In this document: one piece after another, positions 8,233 through 17,568 of the stretch
Layout of the letters: every line of letters begins with the position of its first letter
Numbering within the stretch: the first letter of the stretch is position 1
The notes under the pieces: model-generated
The model's input: the letters and a program-made list of their open reading frames with translations, nothing else
Database searches by the model: none
What the model was told of the DNA's origin: nothing
Origin: Metabacillus sp. KUDC1714
Lineage (GTDB): Bacteria > Bacillota > Bacilli > Bacillales > Bacillaceae
Direction: 5' to 3'
NCBI RefSeq assembly: GCF_014217835.1
Contig: NZ_CP055263.1
Location: 4,715,501-4,779,500, forward strand
Length of the DNA stretch: 64,000 nt
Program-made: the position numbers and the translations under genes

Positions 8233-9558
8233 TCAATAAGTGCCTTCAATAGATAGGATCGATTCAGTTAAAATTTGTACCAAAGTTTGTAGCTCTTCCT
8301 TGGTGATACTCAAAGGTGGAGCGAATACTAGCGTATCTTGACCATCAAAAACAACTGATCTACAGATTAGTCCATTCTTTGCAGCTGCTGAAACAATTAA
8401 TGGAGCCACTGGATTCGTATATCTCTCTTGTGAAGATTTATTTTTCACAATTTCTACTGCACCCATTAAGCCTAGACCTCTTACTTCACCGACAATTCCA
8501 CATTTATTTTGAACATTTTGCAGTCCTTTTAATAACTCATTTCCTAACTGATTAGCATTGGCTATTAGATGTTCTGATTCGATTATTTCAATATTCTTCA
8601 ATGCAACAGCACAGGCTACCGGGTGTCCACTGTATGTATACCCATGAAGCAGTGTTCCTTTGGACATTTCGGTGAATACTTGGTAGATTTCACTTGATAG
8701 CATGACTCCACCTAACTGTGCGTAGCCACTTGTTACCCCTTTAGCAAAACACATCATATCAGGAGTAACACCATAATGCTCAATTCCAAAGTATTTTCCT
8801 GTTCTCCCAAACCCGGTAATAACTTCATCGGTTATAAATAGCACGCCATACTCTTCACAAATCTCTTTTACTTCTTTAAAGTAGTTTTCAGGTGCGATAT
8901 GAACACCACCAGCACCTTGGACTGGTTCTGCTATAAAAGCAGCAATTGTTTCTGGTCCCTCTTTTTCAATTAATTCACGTAATGCTTGAGAAGAAAAATT
9001 ATCGACGTGAAGAAAATCAGGTGCAAGTGAATTAGTAAAATCCCTAAAAGGCTTTAATCCAGTAGCACTTGTTGATCCAATTGCAACTCCATGATAAGAT
9101 TTTGTTCTTGAAATGATTTTTTTACGATTATTTTGTCCTTTTAACATCCAGTAATGTCTAGCAAGCTTATAAGCTGTATCATTCGCCTCAGATCCACCCG
9201 ACGTAAAGAATGTAGCTTGTAGATTTCCAGGGGAAATGTCAGACAGCTTCTTAGCTAAACGAATAGCTGGTTCATTACTGAAAGTAGCAAAATTTGAAGT
9301 GAAAGCGAGCTTAGTCATTTGGTCACTCGCGATTAAACCTAGTTCCTCTCTTCCATGCCCTATGTTTACATTCCAGAGTGAAGACATACCATCAATTACT
9401 TTTTTTCCTAATAGATCATGAAGGTAGACTCCTTTACCTTCTGTGAAAATAAAAGCAGGCCCTTGGTCTTGTTGTTGTTGAATTGGAGAAGTCGGGTGTA
9501 GAAAATGCTTTTTGTCCCAAGCTGATAATTCATCCACTAAACTGCTGTTTTCCTCCAT
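8233..9558 (-). CDS. Class III PLP-dependent aminotransferase (omega-amino acid type)
   Basis: Over 440 residues with the fold-type I landmarks: FFTSGGSEANDTAYKLARHYW (phosphate-binding region), FIAEPVQGAGG, LFITDEVITGFGRTG (the Asp that pairs with the PLP ring), and CFAKGVTSGYAQLGG (the Schiff-base lysine). It resembles enzymes acting on beta-alanine, taurine or other omega-amino donors with pyruvate. The ATG at 9558 has AAAGGA 8 bases upstream and is preferred over the ATG at 9567. It may belong with the regulator and epimerase genes upstream on the same strand, but the link is only positional. Confidence 0.88.
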   Translation of the reverse strand: MEENSSLVDELSAWDKKHFLHPTSPIQQQQDQGPAFIFTEGKGVYLHDLLGKKVIDGMSSLWNVNIGHGREELGLIASDQMTKLAFTSNFATFSNEPAIRLAKKLSDISPGNLQATFFTSGGSEANDTAYKLARHYWMLKGQNNRKKIISRTKSYHGVAIGSTSATGLKPFRDFTNSLAPDFLHVDNFSSQALRELIEKEGPETIAAFIAEPVQGAGGVHIAPENYFKEVKEICEEYGVLFITDEVITGFGRTGKYFGIEHYGVTPDMMCFAKGVTSGYAQLGGVMLSSEIYQVFTEMSKGTLLHGYTYSGHPVACAVALKNIEIIESEHLIANANQLGNELLKGLQNVQNKCGIVGEVRGLGLMGAVEIVKNKSSQERYTNPVAPLIVSAAAKNGLICRSVVFDGQDTLVFAPPLSITKEELQTLVQILTESILSIEGTY

Positions 9559-9686
9559 GCGAAACATCCTTTCTTAGCTAAGCCATAACCAAAAGACTAA
9601 ATAGCATTCGAGATAACAATTTAGGAATGTTGATAGCTAAACGAGTCCAAATATTCAGATAATAAATGATACGAAATATACTTTAT

Positions 9687-10526
9687 TTATGCTTTCTCGA
9701 TAGAAAATCCTCCCCCAACAACATCACGAACTTCATGGACGACTACAAATGCTTTTGAATCGATTGAGCGAACAAGCTGTTTTAACTTTGATAGCTCTTG
9801 CCGATTAATGACTACATATAGAACTTCTTTCTCTGAACCAGTATATGCACCGCGAGCGTTAAATACAGTTACTCCACGTGCTAAAGAATATGTAATCTCT
9901 TTTGAAATCGATTCTGTTGAACCTGAAATGATCGTGACTGCTTTTTGAGTGTCCAGACCCTCAATAACGAGATCAATCGCCTTTGCTCCAATAAATACTG
10001 CAACAAGGGTGTACATTGCTTTTTCCTGACCGATCACATAGGTAGAGCCCGCGATGACAATAAGGTCAATAATCAAAATTGTTCTGCTAAGACTCCAGCC
10101 AAAATATAATTGCCCAAGTCTTGCGAGAATTGCCGTTCCACCCATCGATCCACCTGCTCGGAAAACTAAGCCAAGTCCACCCCCGACAAAAACACCGGCA
10201 AATAAGGCAGCTAATAATGAATCTCCAATTAATGGATCTCCCCAACCTTCTGTGACAAACAGAAAAAATGATGAGAAAATTGTTGCTAACAGCGTATATA
10301 AGATCACCTTTTTATCAAGTAGCTTGTAGCCTAGCGCAAACAAAAAACCATTTAAGATTAAGTTGACCACCCCTGGTGACCATTGAAAAAGGTAATACAA
10401 AACAATCGTAACACCTATTATTCCACCTTCAGATAATTTATTGGGAATGGCAAAATAATTTATTCCCAATGCATAAATAAAAGAGCCAGCAAGAAGCATG
10501 GCTATATTCAATATTTGTGTCCTCAT
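9687..10526 (-). CDS. YitT-family membrane protein (DUF161-DUF2179)
   Basis: Five or six N-terminal helices (MRTQILNIAMLLAGSFIYALGINYF) are followed by a soluble C-terminal DUF2179 domain (ITYSLARGVTVFNARGAYTGSEKEVLYVVI...). The ATG at 10526 is chosen because GAGAGG lies 7 bases upstream and the protein then starts as the family usually does. A GTG at 10598 would add 24 residues without a good site. Function unknown; the membrane location is clear. Confidence 0.85.
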   Translation of the reverse strand: MRTQILNIAMLLAGSFIYALGINYFAIPNKLSEGGIIGVTIVLYYLFQWSPGVVNLILNGFLFALGYKLLDKKVILYTLLATIFSSFFLFVTEGWGDPLIGDSLLAALFAGVFVGGGLGLVFRAGGSMGGTAILARLGQLYFGWSLSRTILIIDLIVIAGSTYVIGQEKAMYTLVAVFIGAKAIDLVIEGLDTQKAVTIISGSTESISKEITYSLARGVTVFNARGAYTGSEKEVLYVVINRQELSKLKQLVRSIDSKAFVVVHEVRDVVGGGFSIEKA

Positions 10527-10628
10527 TGTAAAACCTCTCAACGCGAATATGATCACACCGAAACAAATAATAGATAAAGGTAGATAATTTATATCCACCT
10601 TTTTCCATAGTTACTACCAACGTACATT

Positions 10629-11345
10629 TTACTTCAAAATAAATTTATATCCTTCTCCAATAATGTACTGTTTCCCAATATGGACTGGTCGTTCATTTTC
10701 ATCAAATATGACGGTATCCATATAGAAGAGAGGCTCTCCTGTAGCAACTTTAAGTATTTCTGTTTGATCTTCTGTCGCTCGAACAATCTCCAAAGAAAGT
10801 TCGCCTGAATGTGAAGGTATAATTTGATGTTTGTCTTCAAGAGTTTTGTATAAAGACTTCTCTAAGTCCTCACCAAGGAGAAAATTATAGTTTTTATATG
10901 AGAAGTAATTATTCTCAAGCATAACAGGTGATTCCCCGCCATACCTCACTCTTTGGATATAGATCATGGCATCATCAACATCGAGCTGAAGCTTTTCTCT
11001 ATCTCTAGGAGTTGGCTGAATTATTTCTTTTTTAATTACTTTGCTAGTCACTTTTAACCCATTTGCTTTACAAGCCTCTGAAAAGCTAAGAAAGTGAACA
11101 ATTTTTCTTTCTATCTTAGGTTTACTAACGAATGTGCCCTTCCCTTGCTTTTTAATGAGATATCCTTCCTCAACAAGCTCGAGAATTGCTTTTCTGACCG
11201 TTATCCGACTTATCTTATGAATCTCACTTAGTTCAATTTCAGTAGGGATTTTTTCTCCGTATTTTAACTCTCCATTCAGAATTGAGCTTCGAATGGTTTC
11301 CTTTAATTGGACATATAATGGAACTTTATCATCTTGTCTTAACAT
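10629..11345 (-). CDS. GntR/HutC-family regulator with UTRA domain (FrlR-like)
   Basis: The N-terminal GntR helix-turn-helix (YVQLKETIRSSILNGELKYGEKIPTEIELSEIHKISRITVRKAI) is followed by a UTRA ligand-binding domain from about residue 85 to 235. Gene content next door (FrlC-like epimerase and FrlB-like deglycase) makes an FrlR-type role likely: repression of fructosamine catabolism relieved by a phosphosugar ligand. Palindromic sites lie between the two divergent frl-like genes, not before this gene. Confidence 0.8.
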   Translation of the reverse strand: MLRQDDKVPLYVQLKETIRSSILNGELKYGEKIPTEIELSEIHKISRITVRKAILELVEEGYLIKKQGKGTFVSKPKIERKIVHFLSFSEACKANGLKVTSKVIKKEIIQPTPRDREKLQLDVDDAMIYIQRVRYGGESPVMLENNYFSYKNYNFLLGEDLEKSLYKTLEDKHQIIPSHSGELSLEIVRATEDQTEILKVATGEPLFYMDTVIFDENERPVHIGKQYIIGEGYKFILK

Positions 11346-11488
11346 AATTTCACCTATTCTATTTGATAATAGTTATATTATAATGCTTTCATGTAAGTTG
11401 TCTCAACTTTAGAGGTACTGATAAGCTCCGAAAAAACATGTGTTAGAAAGCTTTTTTGTACTTATGACTTATTAAATAATAAACTCGT

Positions 11489-12322
11489 TTAGCCGAATAG
11501 ACTGGACAACGCTTTCATTGTTCTCTCCATTGCGCCATCTGGATTTTGGACATATTGATAGGATGTATATTCAAGAGAAAGAAAGCCTTTATAGTTAGCT
11601 TGATTTAACTGTTTAATATACGTTTCCAACGGTAAAACTCCGTCCCCCCATACAAGATGCCCTTCTGGCTTGCCATCAATAAAATGAATATGAACAATTT
11701 CCTCATTCATGCTATTAAAATAATCTGTAAAATCCTCTCCAGCTAACGCCATAGGAATGGTATCAATCATTCCCTTAAGATTTGGATGATTTACACCCTC
11801 TAACATCAATTTTAATTGTGATGCATTATGAATGATATTCGTTTCCATTCTTGTCAGCGGTTCAAGTGCCAATGTTAAATCTAATTCTCCAGCAACTTGA
11901 GCAAGCTTTTCTAACGATTCTTCTGATCGCTTCCATGCTTCCTTTGCATCTTCATTTTCATATCCCCAACCAGGTGTTACTAAAAGCAAAGGTGAATCTA
12001 GTTCTTTTGCCGCCAGAGCTGATTTTTTAAAATAGTCGATACTTTTTTCCCGAATAGCCACTTCTTTAGCAGCAATATTAATTGGATATACACATTGTTC
12101 AGGTGTAAAGCAAATGACTGATAAATTTCGTCGATCAATCTCCTTTTTAACATTTCTTATCTCTTGAACACTCATATTTTCTACATAAAAGTGTGGAGAT
12201 GCACCCCATACCTCAATATTATTCAATTCGTAGCGTACCATTGCATCTAAGAAGTATTCAAAAGGATAATGCTTGTAGTGAAAATTCATTCCCGTCAATT
12301 GTCTTCTCGATAATTTTGCCAT
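11489..12322 (-). CDS. frlC: Sugar-phosphate isomerase/epimerase, FrlC-like
   Basis: A 277-residue TIM barrel of the AP-endonuclease-2 type. NNIEVWGASPHFY, FTPEQCVYPINIA and LALEPLTRMETNIIHNA line up with what I recall of E. coli FrlC, the fructoselysine/psicoselysine 3-epimerase. Metal ligands are expected at the Glu of LALEPLT, the Asp of GMIDTIP, the His of VHIHFID and the Glu of LSLEYTS. AGAGAGGAG precedes the ATG. It is divergent from the FrlB-like gene, which supports a shared pathway. The exact substrate is inferred. Confidence 0.7.
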   Translation of the reverse strand: MAKLSRRQLTGMNFHYKHYPFEYFLDAMVRYELNNIEVWGASPHFYVENMSVQEIRNVKKEIDRRNLSVICFTPEQCVYPINIAAKEVAIREKSIDYFKKSALAAKELDSPLLLVTPGWGYENEDAKEAWKRSEESLEKLAQVAGELDLTLALEPLTRMETNIIHNASQLKLMLEGVNHPNLKGMIDTIPMALAGEDFTDYFNSMNEEIVHIHFIDGKPEGHLVWGDGVLPLETYIKQLNQANYKGFLSLEYTSYQYVQNPDGAMERTMKALSSLFG

Positions 12323-12412
12323 TTCATAACTCCTCTCTTAAGTTATAAAAATAGTACCTTATTGACCCATACAAACATGAAAAACACCTAAATTATTAGC
12401 ACTTTATGATAA

Positions 12413-12434
12413 TATAACATTATATTATGTTATA
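12413..12434. promoter_or_regulatory. GntR-type operator upstream of frlC
   Basis: Perfect inverted arms TATAACAT and ATGTTATA are separated by 6 bases in the frlC leader. The arms resemble the GTTATA repeats beside the divergent gene. Confidence 0.55.
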
Positions 12435-12532
12435 AGTCAATTGTTGCCATTTACATTCGCTCTTCTACCTCAATTTCCTTATATATTGCGAGATTTAGCT
12501 GATTCTAGCAAAAAATGAATATGAAAAAATCG

Positions 12533-12561
12533 TTGACAATATAAAGAAAACAAAATATTAT
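12533..12561 (+). promoter_or_regulatory. SigA-type promoter of frlB
   Basis: TTGACA (12533-12538), a 17-base spacer, then TATTAT (12556-12561): near-consensus. The start codon is at 12627. Confidence 0.8.
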
Positions 12562-12564
12562 GAT

Positions 12565-12593
12565 GTTATATAACGTATTACCTCGTTATAACG
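12565..12593. promoter_or_regulatory. Paired palindromic operators downstream of the frlB promoter
   Basis: GTTATATAAC (12565-12574) and CGTTATAACG (12584-12593) are both perfect palindromes, centred about 19 bp apart. They overlap the expected transcription start, so a bound repressor would block the promoter. Confidence 0.6.
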
Positions 12594-12626
12594 TGTAATA
12601 GTTAAAACTAAAGGAGGCAATAAAGT

Positions 12627-13613
12627 ATGGTACATTCTCAAAAGGCTATGAATTCACAAGTTGGCAAGGTGTTAGACCACCTAAAGGGTCGTTCCATTAC
12701 CCACATCTTTTTTGTTGCATGTGGTGGTTCCTCTGCTGTTATGTATCCAAATAAATACATAATGGATCGTGAAGCAAAGTTTGTTTCTTCAGATGTGTAT
12801 AGTTCAAATGAATTTATTCACCGTAATCCGAAAAAACTAGGAGAAAACGCCCTGGTGGTTTTATGCTCAATGTCAGGTACCACTCCTGAAACAGTGAAAG
12901 CTGCAACTTTTGCAAGAAGTAAAGGTGCAGTAACTGTCGGTTTTACAAATGAAGAAGGTTCACCTTTAGCTCAAGAATCAGAATTTGTTGTGAAATATGA
13001 GTGGGGTGACCAAGCAAATGCTATCGATACAAATCTAGGTACGTTATATCAGCTTACAATGGGTGTTTTAAATGTATTAGAAGGAAATAATAAATATGAA
13101 AAAATGCTATCTAGCTTAGCAAATCTACAACGAGTGTTTGAAATAGCTGCTAAACAATATGAAGCAAGTGCTCAACAATTTGCCCAAGATTATAAAGATG
13201 AGAAAGTCATTTATACAATGGCAAGTGGTGCTAATTATGGAATCGCTTACTCCTTTGCCATCTGTATCTTAATGGAAATGCAGTGGATTCACTCTAATGC
13301 GATACACTCAGGTGAGTATTTCCATGGCCCCTTTGAAATTATCGACAAAAACACACCTTTCATTATTTTACTCGGCTTAGATGAAACACGACCATTAGAT
13401 GAAAGAGCATTGGATTTCTCTAAAAAGTATGGAGAAAAGCTCGTTGTTTTAGATGCAAAAGATCTTGATTTAGATGGAATAGATTCAGAGTTACAGGGCT
13501 ATGTTGCACCTCTTGTCCTTAACTACGTGCTACGTAAATATGCCGAGAGACTGGCAGATGCTCGCAACCATCCTCTTTCGAAGAGAAGATATATGTGGAA
13601 AGTTGAATATTAA
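12627..13613 (+). CDS. frlB: Fructoselysine-6-phosphate deglycase-like SIS protein
   Basis: 328 residues, the length I recall for Bacillus FrlB, with two SIS domains (FFVACGGSSAVMYP; VVLCSMSGTTPETV; then IAYSFAICILMEMQWIHSNAIHSGEYFHGPFEI). FrlB splits the phosphorylated Amadori compound into glucose 6-phosphate and the free amino acid. AAAGGAGG precedes the ATG, and a strong promoter with palindromes lies just upstream. No FrlD-type kinase or dedicated importer is seen here, so the phosphorylated substrate must be made elsewhere. A related deglycase specificity is possible. Confidence 0.8.
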   Translation: MVHSQKAMNSQVGKVLDHLKGRSITHIFFVACGGSSAVMYPNKYIMDREAKFVSSDVYSSNEFIHRNPKKLGENALVVLCSMSGTTPETVKAATFARSKGAVTVGFTNEEGSPLAQESEFVVKYEWGDQANAIDTNLGTLYQLTMGVLNVLEGNNKYEKMLSSLANLQRVFEIAAKQYEASAQQFAQDYKDEKVIYTMASGANYGIAYSFAICILMEMQWIHSNAIHSGEYFHGPFEIIDKNTPFIILLGLDETRPLDERALDFSKKYGEKLVVLDAKDLDLDGIDSELQGYVAPLVLNYVLRKYAERLADARNHPLSKRRYMWKVEY

Positions 13614-13646
13614 TCGTTGACCCCTTATCGTTAGATAATAGTTTGC

Positions 13647-13683
13647 AAAAAAGATGCTCAGTGCAACAGCTCTGAGCTTTTTT
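13647..13683 (+). terminator. Terminator of frlB
   Basis: The imperfect hairpin contains CTCAG...CTGAG flanked by an A run and a CTTTTTT tail. Confidence 0.75.
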
Positions 13684-13745
13684 CTATATAAATACTTAAT
13701 AAAAGTAAAATATTAAATTTAACCACAATATAGGATCTTTTCAAT

Positions 13746-14924
13746 TTACCCAACTACTATTTTACGTCGATCATAGGCAAAAAAGATCATCGCTACACTT
13801 AGGATAGCACAAATCATGTATATAAATGAGTATGAGAAAATATCAGCCAGCGGCCCCATTATGACACCCCCGAGCGAAACACCTAAATCAGCCATAGCAA
13901 TAAATAAACCAAGTAACACATTGCGATTCATCTGTGGCAAAACAAAGGTCAGATACGTTGTTAATGTTGGATAAAGGAGGGCCTGGGCTATCCCCATTAA
14001 AATGGCACCAACATAGAAAAAAAATGCTCCACCCATAATAGAAAAGCTTACACTTTGGGCCGCCAATGCCAAAATAAACATAGTCCCCATGATAAAAGAT
14101 GAATGCCATTTTCCATCTGAAGGAATTTTTTTTCTTAACGCAAAACGAGCATAAACTACAGTACCAGCTTGAAGCATGAGATAAATTCCAGCATTACCGG
14201 TTTTTAATTGCATCGCGTACAGTGGTATAAAGGTTGTAATAGCCCCGAAGACAGTAGAAGAAACTAACATCAATACGCTGCATTTAAACAATAACGGATT
14301 TTTTACTAACTGACTAAATGACTTAAATGTACTTACTCCCTGCTCATTACTTTTTACAGCAAGTTGATCCTTATCCTTTTCCATTTTGGCACTATAGCCA
14401 AACACTCCTGTAAAAAGGGCAATTGCTATCATCATTACTGTAAAGTAATCCATTCCCTCTTGCCAAATGCCTAACGCCAGCAATGGGCCAATAATACCCG
14501 GTATATATGAAAATAAAGAATAAAGTGAAATGCCCTGAGAACGATCCTTCTCTGGTAGTGCATCAATAATTCCTATTTGTAATGCCATTGAAAAAAAAGC
14601 TGTCGATACCCCTTGTAACATACGGGCAATCAAATAACCACCTAATCCAGTAAATGTATATAGTATTAAAGCTATCCCATTGATAATAAGTATAATGCGT
14701 AAAATTTTTATTGGTCCGTGCTTTTGAATAATATTGCCTGCCCATGGACGAAAGAACATGGTTGTAAACAAATATGCACCCATGATCAAGCCGATTGTTG
14801 TATTGCTGGCTCCTAATGATTCTCCTTGTAAAGGAATAATCACATTTAGTATAGAATTAGCACTAAAATACAGAAGAACCAGCAGATACAAACGTAAAAA
14901 AGGCCAAGACATAGCTCCACTCAC
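13746..14924 (-). CDS. cntE: MFS exporter of an opine metallophore (CntE-like)
   Basis: About 390 residues with twelve predicted helices. GTG at 14924 is the chosen start because AGGAGGAG lies 7 bases upstream; the longer frame starting at 14954 would translate through that site. It is the last gene of the cnt cluster, in the same place as the staphylopine exporter gene cntE in Staphylococcus. By family and position it is expected to export the zinc-chelating opine to the medium. About 190 bases separate it from the ATPase gene upstream, so an internal promoter is possible. Confidence 0.78.
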   Translation of the reverse strand: MSGAMSWPFLRLYLLVLLYFSANSILNVIIPLQGESLGASNTTIGLIMGAYLFTTMFFRPWAGNIIQKHGPIKILRIILIINGIALILYTFTGLGGYLIARMLQGVSTAFFSMALQIGIIDALPEKDRSQGISLYSLFSYIPGIIGPLLALGIWQEGMDYFTVMMIAIALFTGVFGYSAKMEKDKDQLAVKSNEQGVSTFKSFSQLVKNPLLFKCSVLMLVSSTVFGAITTFIPLYAMQLKTGNAGIYLMLQAGTVVYARFALRKKIPSDGKWHSSFIMGTMFILALAAQSVSFSIMGGAFFFYVGAILMGIAQALLYPTLTTYLTFVLPQMNRNVLLGLFIAMADLGVSLGGVIMGPLADIFSYSFIYMICAILSVAMIFFAYDRRKIVVG

Positions 14925-15110
14925 AATCTTTCTCCTCCTAAAATCGCGTAACAATGACTTTATGTATTAATTTACTCTTTTCGAAAGTCATTCTACTATT
15001 CACACAAAATCTGATTATTTTCATATTCACTTTGCTATAAAGACTGTATTTCTATGTAAAATCATTTCCCTCAAATATATCCCTGCCTTGTCTTACTTTA
15101 TCGTAAATAA

Positions 15111-15857
15111 TTAAAACGTTATTAACGCCTGCAATAATTTTCTTGCGTACTCTGACTGAACGTCCTTTAATTGTTCGATTTTAATCATTTCTTCGATTTG
15201 ACCATCTCTAAATATAAGGACTCTGTCGCAAATATAGGCAGCAGCCTGTATATCATGAGTAATAAAAATATAACTCATGTTGTAGATTTTTTTTAACTCT
15301 ATTAACAACTCAAGGACTTGTGTTTGAACAGATACATCTAATGAACTGATTGCTTCATCTAATAAAACACATTTTGGTTCTGTTGAAATGGCTCTTGCAA
15401 TACACACTCTCTGAACCTCTCCACCTGATAACTCATGAGGATATTTTTCTTTATAGGAAGAACTTAATCCTACTTGATTTAATAGAAGATCAATCTTGCT
15501 TTGATGTTCCTTTTTTTCATTATTCTGAATGTTTAATGGCTCCATTATTGCTTCTTCAACTGTAAAGAAGGGATTAATGGAAGATTTATAGTCTTGAAAA
15601 ACAGCGCTAATATTGCCTAATCTTACTCTTCTATCCTCTACACTCTTTCCTTCAAATAAAACTGTTCCACGATCAGGCTTTTCAATTCCTACTATTAAAC
15701 GCCCTAATGTTGATTTTCCACTTCCACTCTCTCCGATAATACCGAGACATTCCCCGTCCTTACATTCAAAACTTACATTCTTTAAAACGTTCTGTCTTTC
15801 TGTAGAAAACAATCCACCTTTTTTATAGGATTTTTCAACACGATCAACCTTCAGCAA
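15111..15857 (-). CDS. cntF: Metallophore importer ATPase (CntF-like)
   Basis: 248-residue ABC ATPase of the Opp/Nik F type: Walker A GESGSGKST, signature LSGGEVQRVCIARA, Walker B CVLLDEAISSLD, H-loop ITHD. The TTG start overlaps the end of the previous ATPase gene by 14 bases and follows GGGGAGGGG. With CntD it should form the ATPase pair that drives uptake of the metal-opine complex. Confidence 0.85.
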   Translation of the reverse strand: MLKVDRVEKSYKKGGLFSTERQNVLKNVSFECKDGECLGIIGESGSGKSTLGRLIVGIEKPDRGTVLFEGKSVEDRRVRLGNISAVFQDYKSSINPFFTVEEAIMEPLNIQNNEKKEHQSKIDLLLNQVGLSSSYKEKYPHELSGGEVQRVCIARAISTEPKCVLLDEAISSLDVSVQTQVLELLIELKKIYNMSYIFITHDIQAAAYICDRVLIFRDGQIEEMIKIEQLKDVQSEYARKLLQALITF

Positions 15858-16671
15858 CTTTAGCCCCTCCCCTCATAATTTTTTTAAAATTTTCACTCAG
15901 GGCTAGTCTAGTAGTCACTAAATATTTTGTATATTCATGTTTCGGTTCTGAAAAAAGGGCTTGTGTACTCCCTCTTTCAACAATTTTTCCATCCTTCATA
16001 ACTAAAACGTCATCAGCAATTTTTCTTACAACGCCTAAGTCGTGTGAAATAAAAATCATCGAACAACCCATTCTTTCTCGTAATTTAATAAGTTGTTCAA
16101 TGACCTCAAATTGCGAAATGGTATCGAGCGCTGTTGTCGGTTCATCAGCGATAATAATGTCAGGCTCTAAGACGATTGTCATCGCGATCATAATTCGCTG
16201 CAACATCCCACCTGATAACTGGTGGGGATATTTGTTCATAATCTCTTTCGGATTTTTAAGCATGACACTTTCCATGGCATTTTTCATTTTTTCTTCTATT
16301 TCGTTTTTATTCCACTCGAAATGTTCAGCAAGTGTTTCCTTTAAATGAACACCAATCACACAAGAAGGATCAAACGCACTCATCCCATTTTGTAGAATCA
16401 TGCAAAGGCTTCTTCCCCTTTTCTTTCTCATCTCTTTTTCAGGAAGATTGTTTACGTTTTCCCCTTTAAATAAAATGTCCCCTGATTGGTGAAGTGAGGG
16501 CCTATTTAATCTCATAATTGCCCTACATGTCAATGACTTACCGCTTCCGCTTTCTCCTACAATTGCCAGACAGCTTCCTTTCTTTAAATGGAATGAACTA
16601 TTATGAATAATGACATTACCCGTATTAACATCCCATATCTTTAAATTTTTAACTTCTAATAGATTCATCAT
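15844..16671 (-). CDS. cntD: Metallophore importer ATPase (CntD-like)
   Basis: 275-residue ABC ATPase: Walker A GESGSGKSLTC, signature LSGGMLQRIMIAMT, Walker B IIADEPTTALD, H-loop ISHD, and the C-terminal HEYTKYL extension typical of OppD/NikD. Its start follows the stop of the upstream permease without a gap, so translation is probably coupled. Confidence 0.85.
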   Translation of the reverse strand: MMNLLEVKNLKIWDVNTGNVIIHNSSFHLKKGSCLAIVGESGSGKSLTCRAIMRLNRPSLHQSGDILFKGENVNNLPEKEMRKKRGRSLCMILQNGMSAFDPSCVIGVHLKETLAEHFEWNKNEIEEKMKNAMESVMLKNPKEIMNKYPHQLSGGMLQRIMIAMTIVLEPDIIIADEPTTALDTISQFEVIEQLIKLRERMGCSMIFISHDLGVVRKIADDVLVMKDGKIVERGSTQALFSEPKHEYTKYLVTTRLALSENFKKIMRGGAKVAEG

Positions 16672-17568
16672 TTAATTAGCCACCTCTTTTTCTTGAAGCT
16701 TAATTTTAGAGAGCGGTAGATTTTCTTGATGCATATTTTTAGAGTTTGCTAATTTAGGATCTAAAGCAACTTGAAGTGCGTCAGATAAAAAATTAAATGC
16801 AGATACGACAATAAAAATGGCTAAACCAGGTGCTAACATTAACTCAGGTCTTGTAAACATTACTTCCCTCGCCTCATTTAACATCATCCCCCATTCAGCA
16901 TTTGGAGCTTGAATGCCTAAACCAAGGAAGGAAAACCCGGATATTTGCAAAATCATGGAACCAATAGCGCTGCTTGATATAACCGCGATATCAGAAAATG
17001 TAACAGGAACAATGTGCTTGTATATAATTTTTATATGATTTGTTCCAGAAGCTTTGGAAAATTTCACATAGTCTAATTCAGCATACTGCATCACAGACGT
17101 TCTAATGATTCGAGCAAACCATGCCCATTTAATCAGAATAAACGCAATCAATATATTCTCAAGACCCATGCCTAAAATACCAACAATCGCCAATGCCATG
17201 ACATACCCAGGAAAAGAAAGCATGATGTCACAAGCTCTCATGATGAAAGCATCTACTGTTCCTCTAAAGTATCCTGCTAGAAAACCTAAGATAGCCCCAA
17301 TCAACACAGATATTAATAATACAACTAAAACCCATAACACGCTGGGACGAATCCCATAAATTAATCTTGATAAGATACATCTCCCTAAGTGATCGTTTCC
17401 TAATAGGTATTCCCACGAAAAGCCTGCATATCGAAGGGGCATATTTACTTTATTTGGGTCATGGGGTGCAAATATAGGAGCAAATATTCCAACAATAATA
17501 ATGACAACAATGACTAATATAGAAATAACAGCTAACTTATCTTTACTTAAATTTTTCAATACTCTCAT
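16672..17568 (-). CDS. cntC: Metallophore importer permease (CntC-like)
   Basis: 298 residues with an N-terminal helix, an extracytoplasmic loop containing the OppC-type YLLGNDHLGRCILSRLIYG motif, and five more helices including the EAA-type coupling loop (YVKFSKASGTNHIKIIYKHIVP). It is translationally adjacent to both neighbours and pairs with the CntB-like permease. Confidence 0.85.
   Translation of the reverse strand: MRVLKNLSKDKLAVISILVIVVIIIVGIFAPIFAPHDPNKVNMPLRYAGFSWEYLLGNDHLGRCILSRLIYGIRPSVLWVLVVLLISVLIGAILGFLAGYFRGTVDAFIMRACDIMLSFPGYVMALAIVGILGMGLENILIAFILIKWAWFARIIRTSVMQYAELDYVKFSKASGTNHIKIIYKHIVPVTFSDIAVISSSAIGSMILQISGFSFLGLGIQAPNAEWGMMLNEAREVMFTRPELMLAPGLAIFIVVSAFNFLSDALQVALDPKLANSKNMHQENLPLSKIKLQEKEVAN

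Noticed and set aside
10438..10620. 60-codon frame overlapping the YitT start
   Set aside because: An out-of-frame shadow with unlikely composition; YitT has the better start at 10526.
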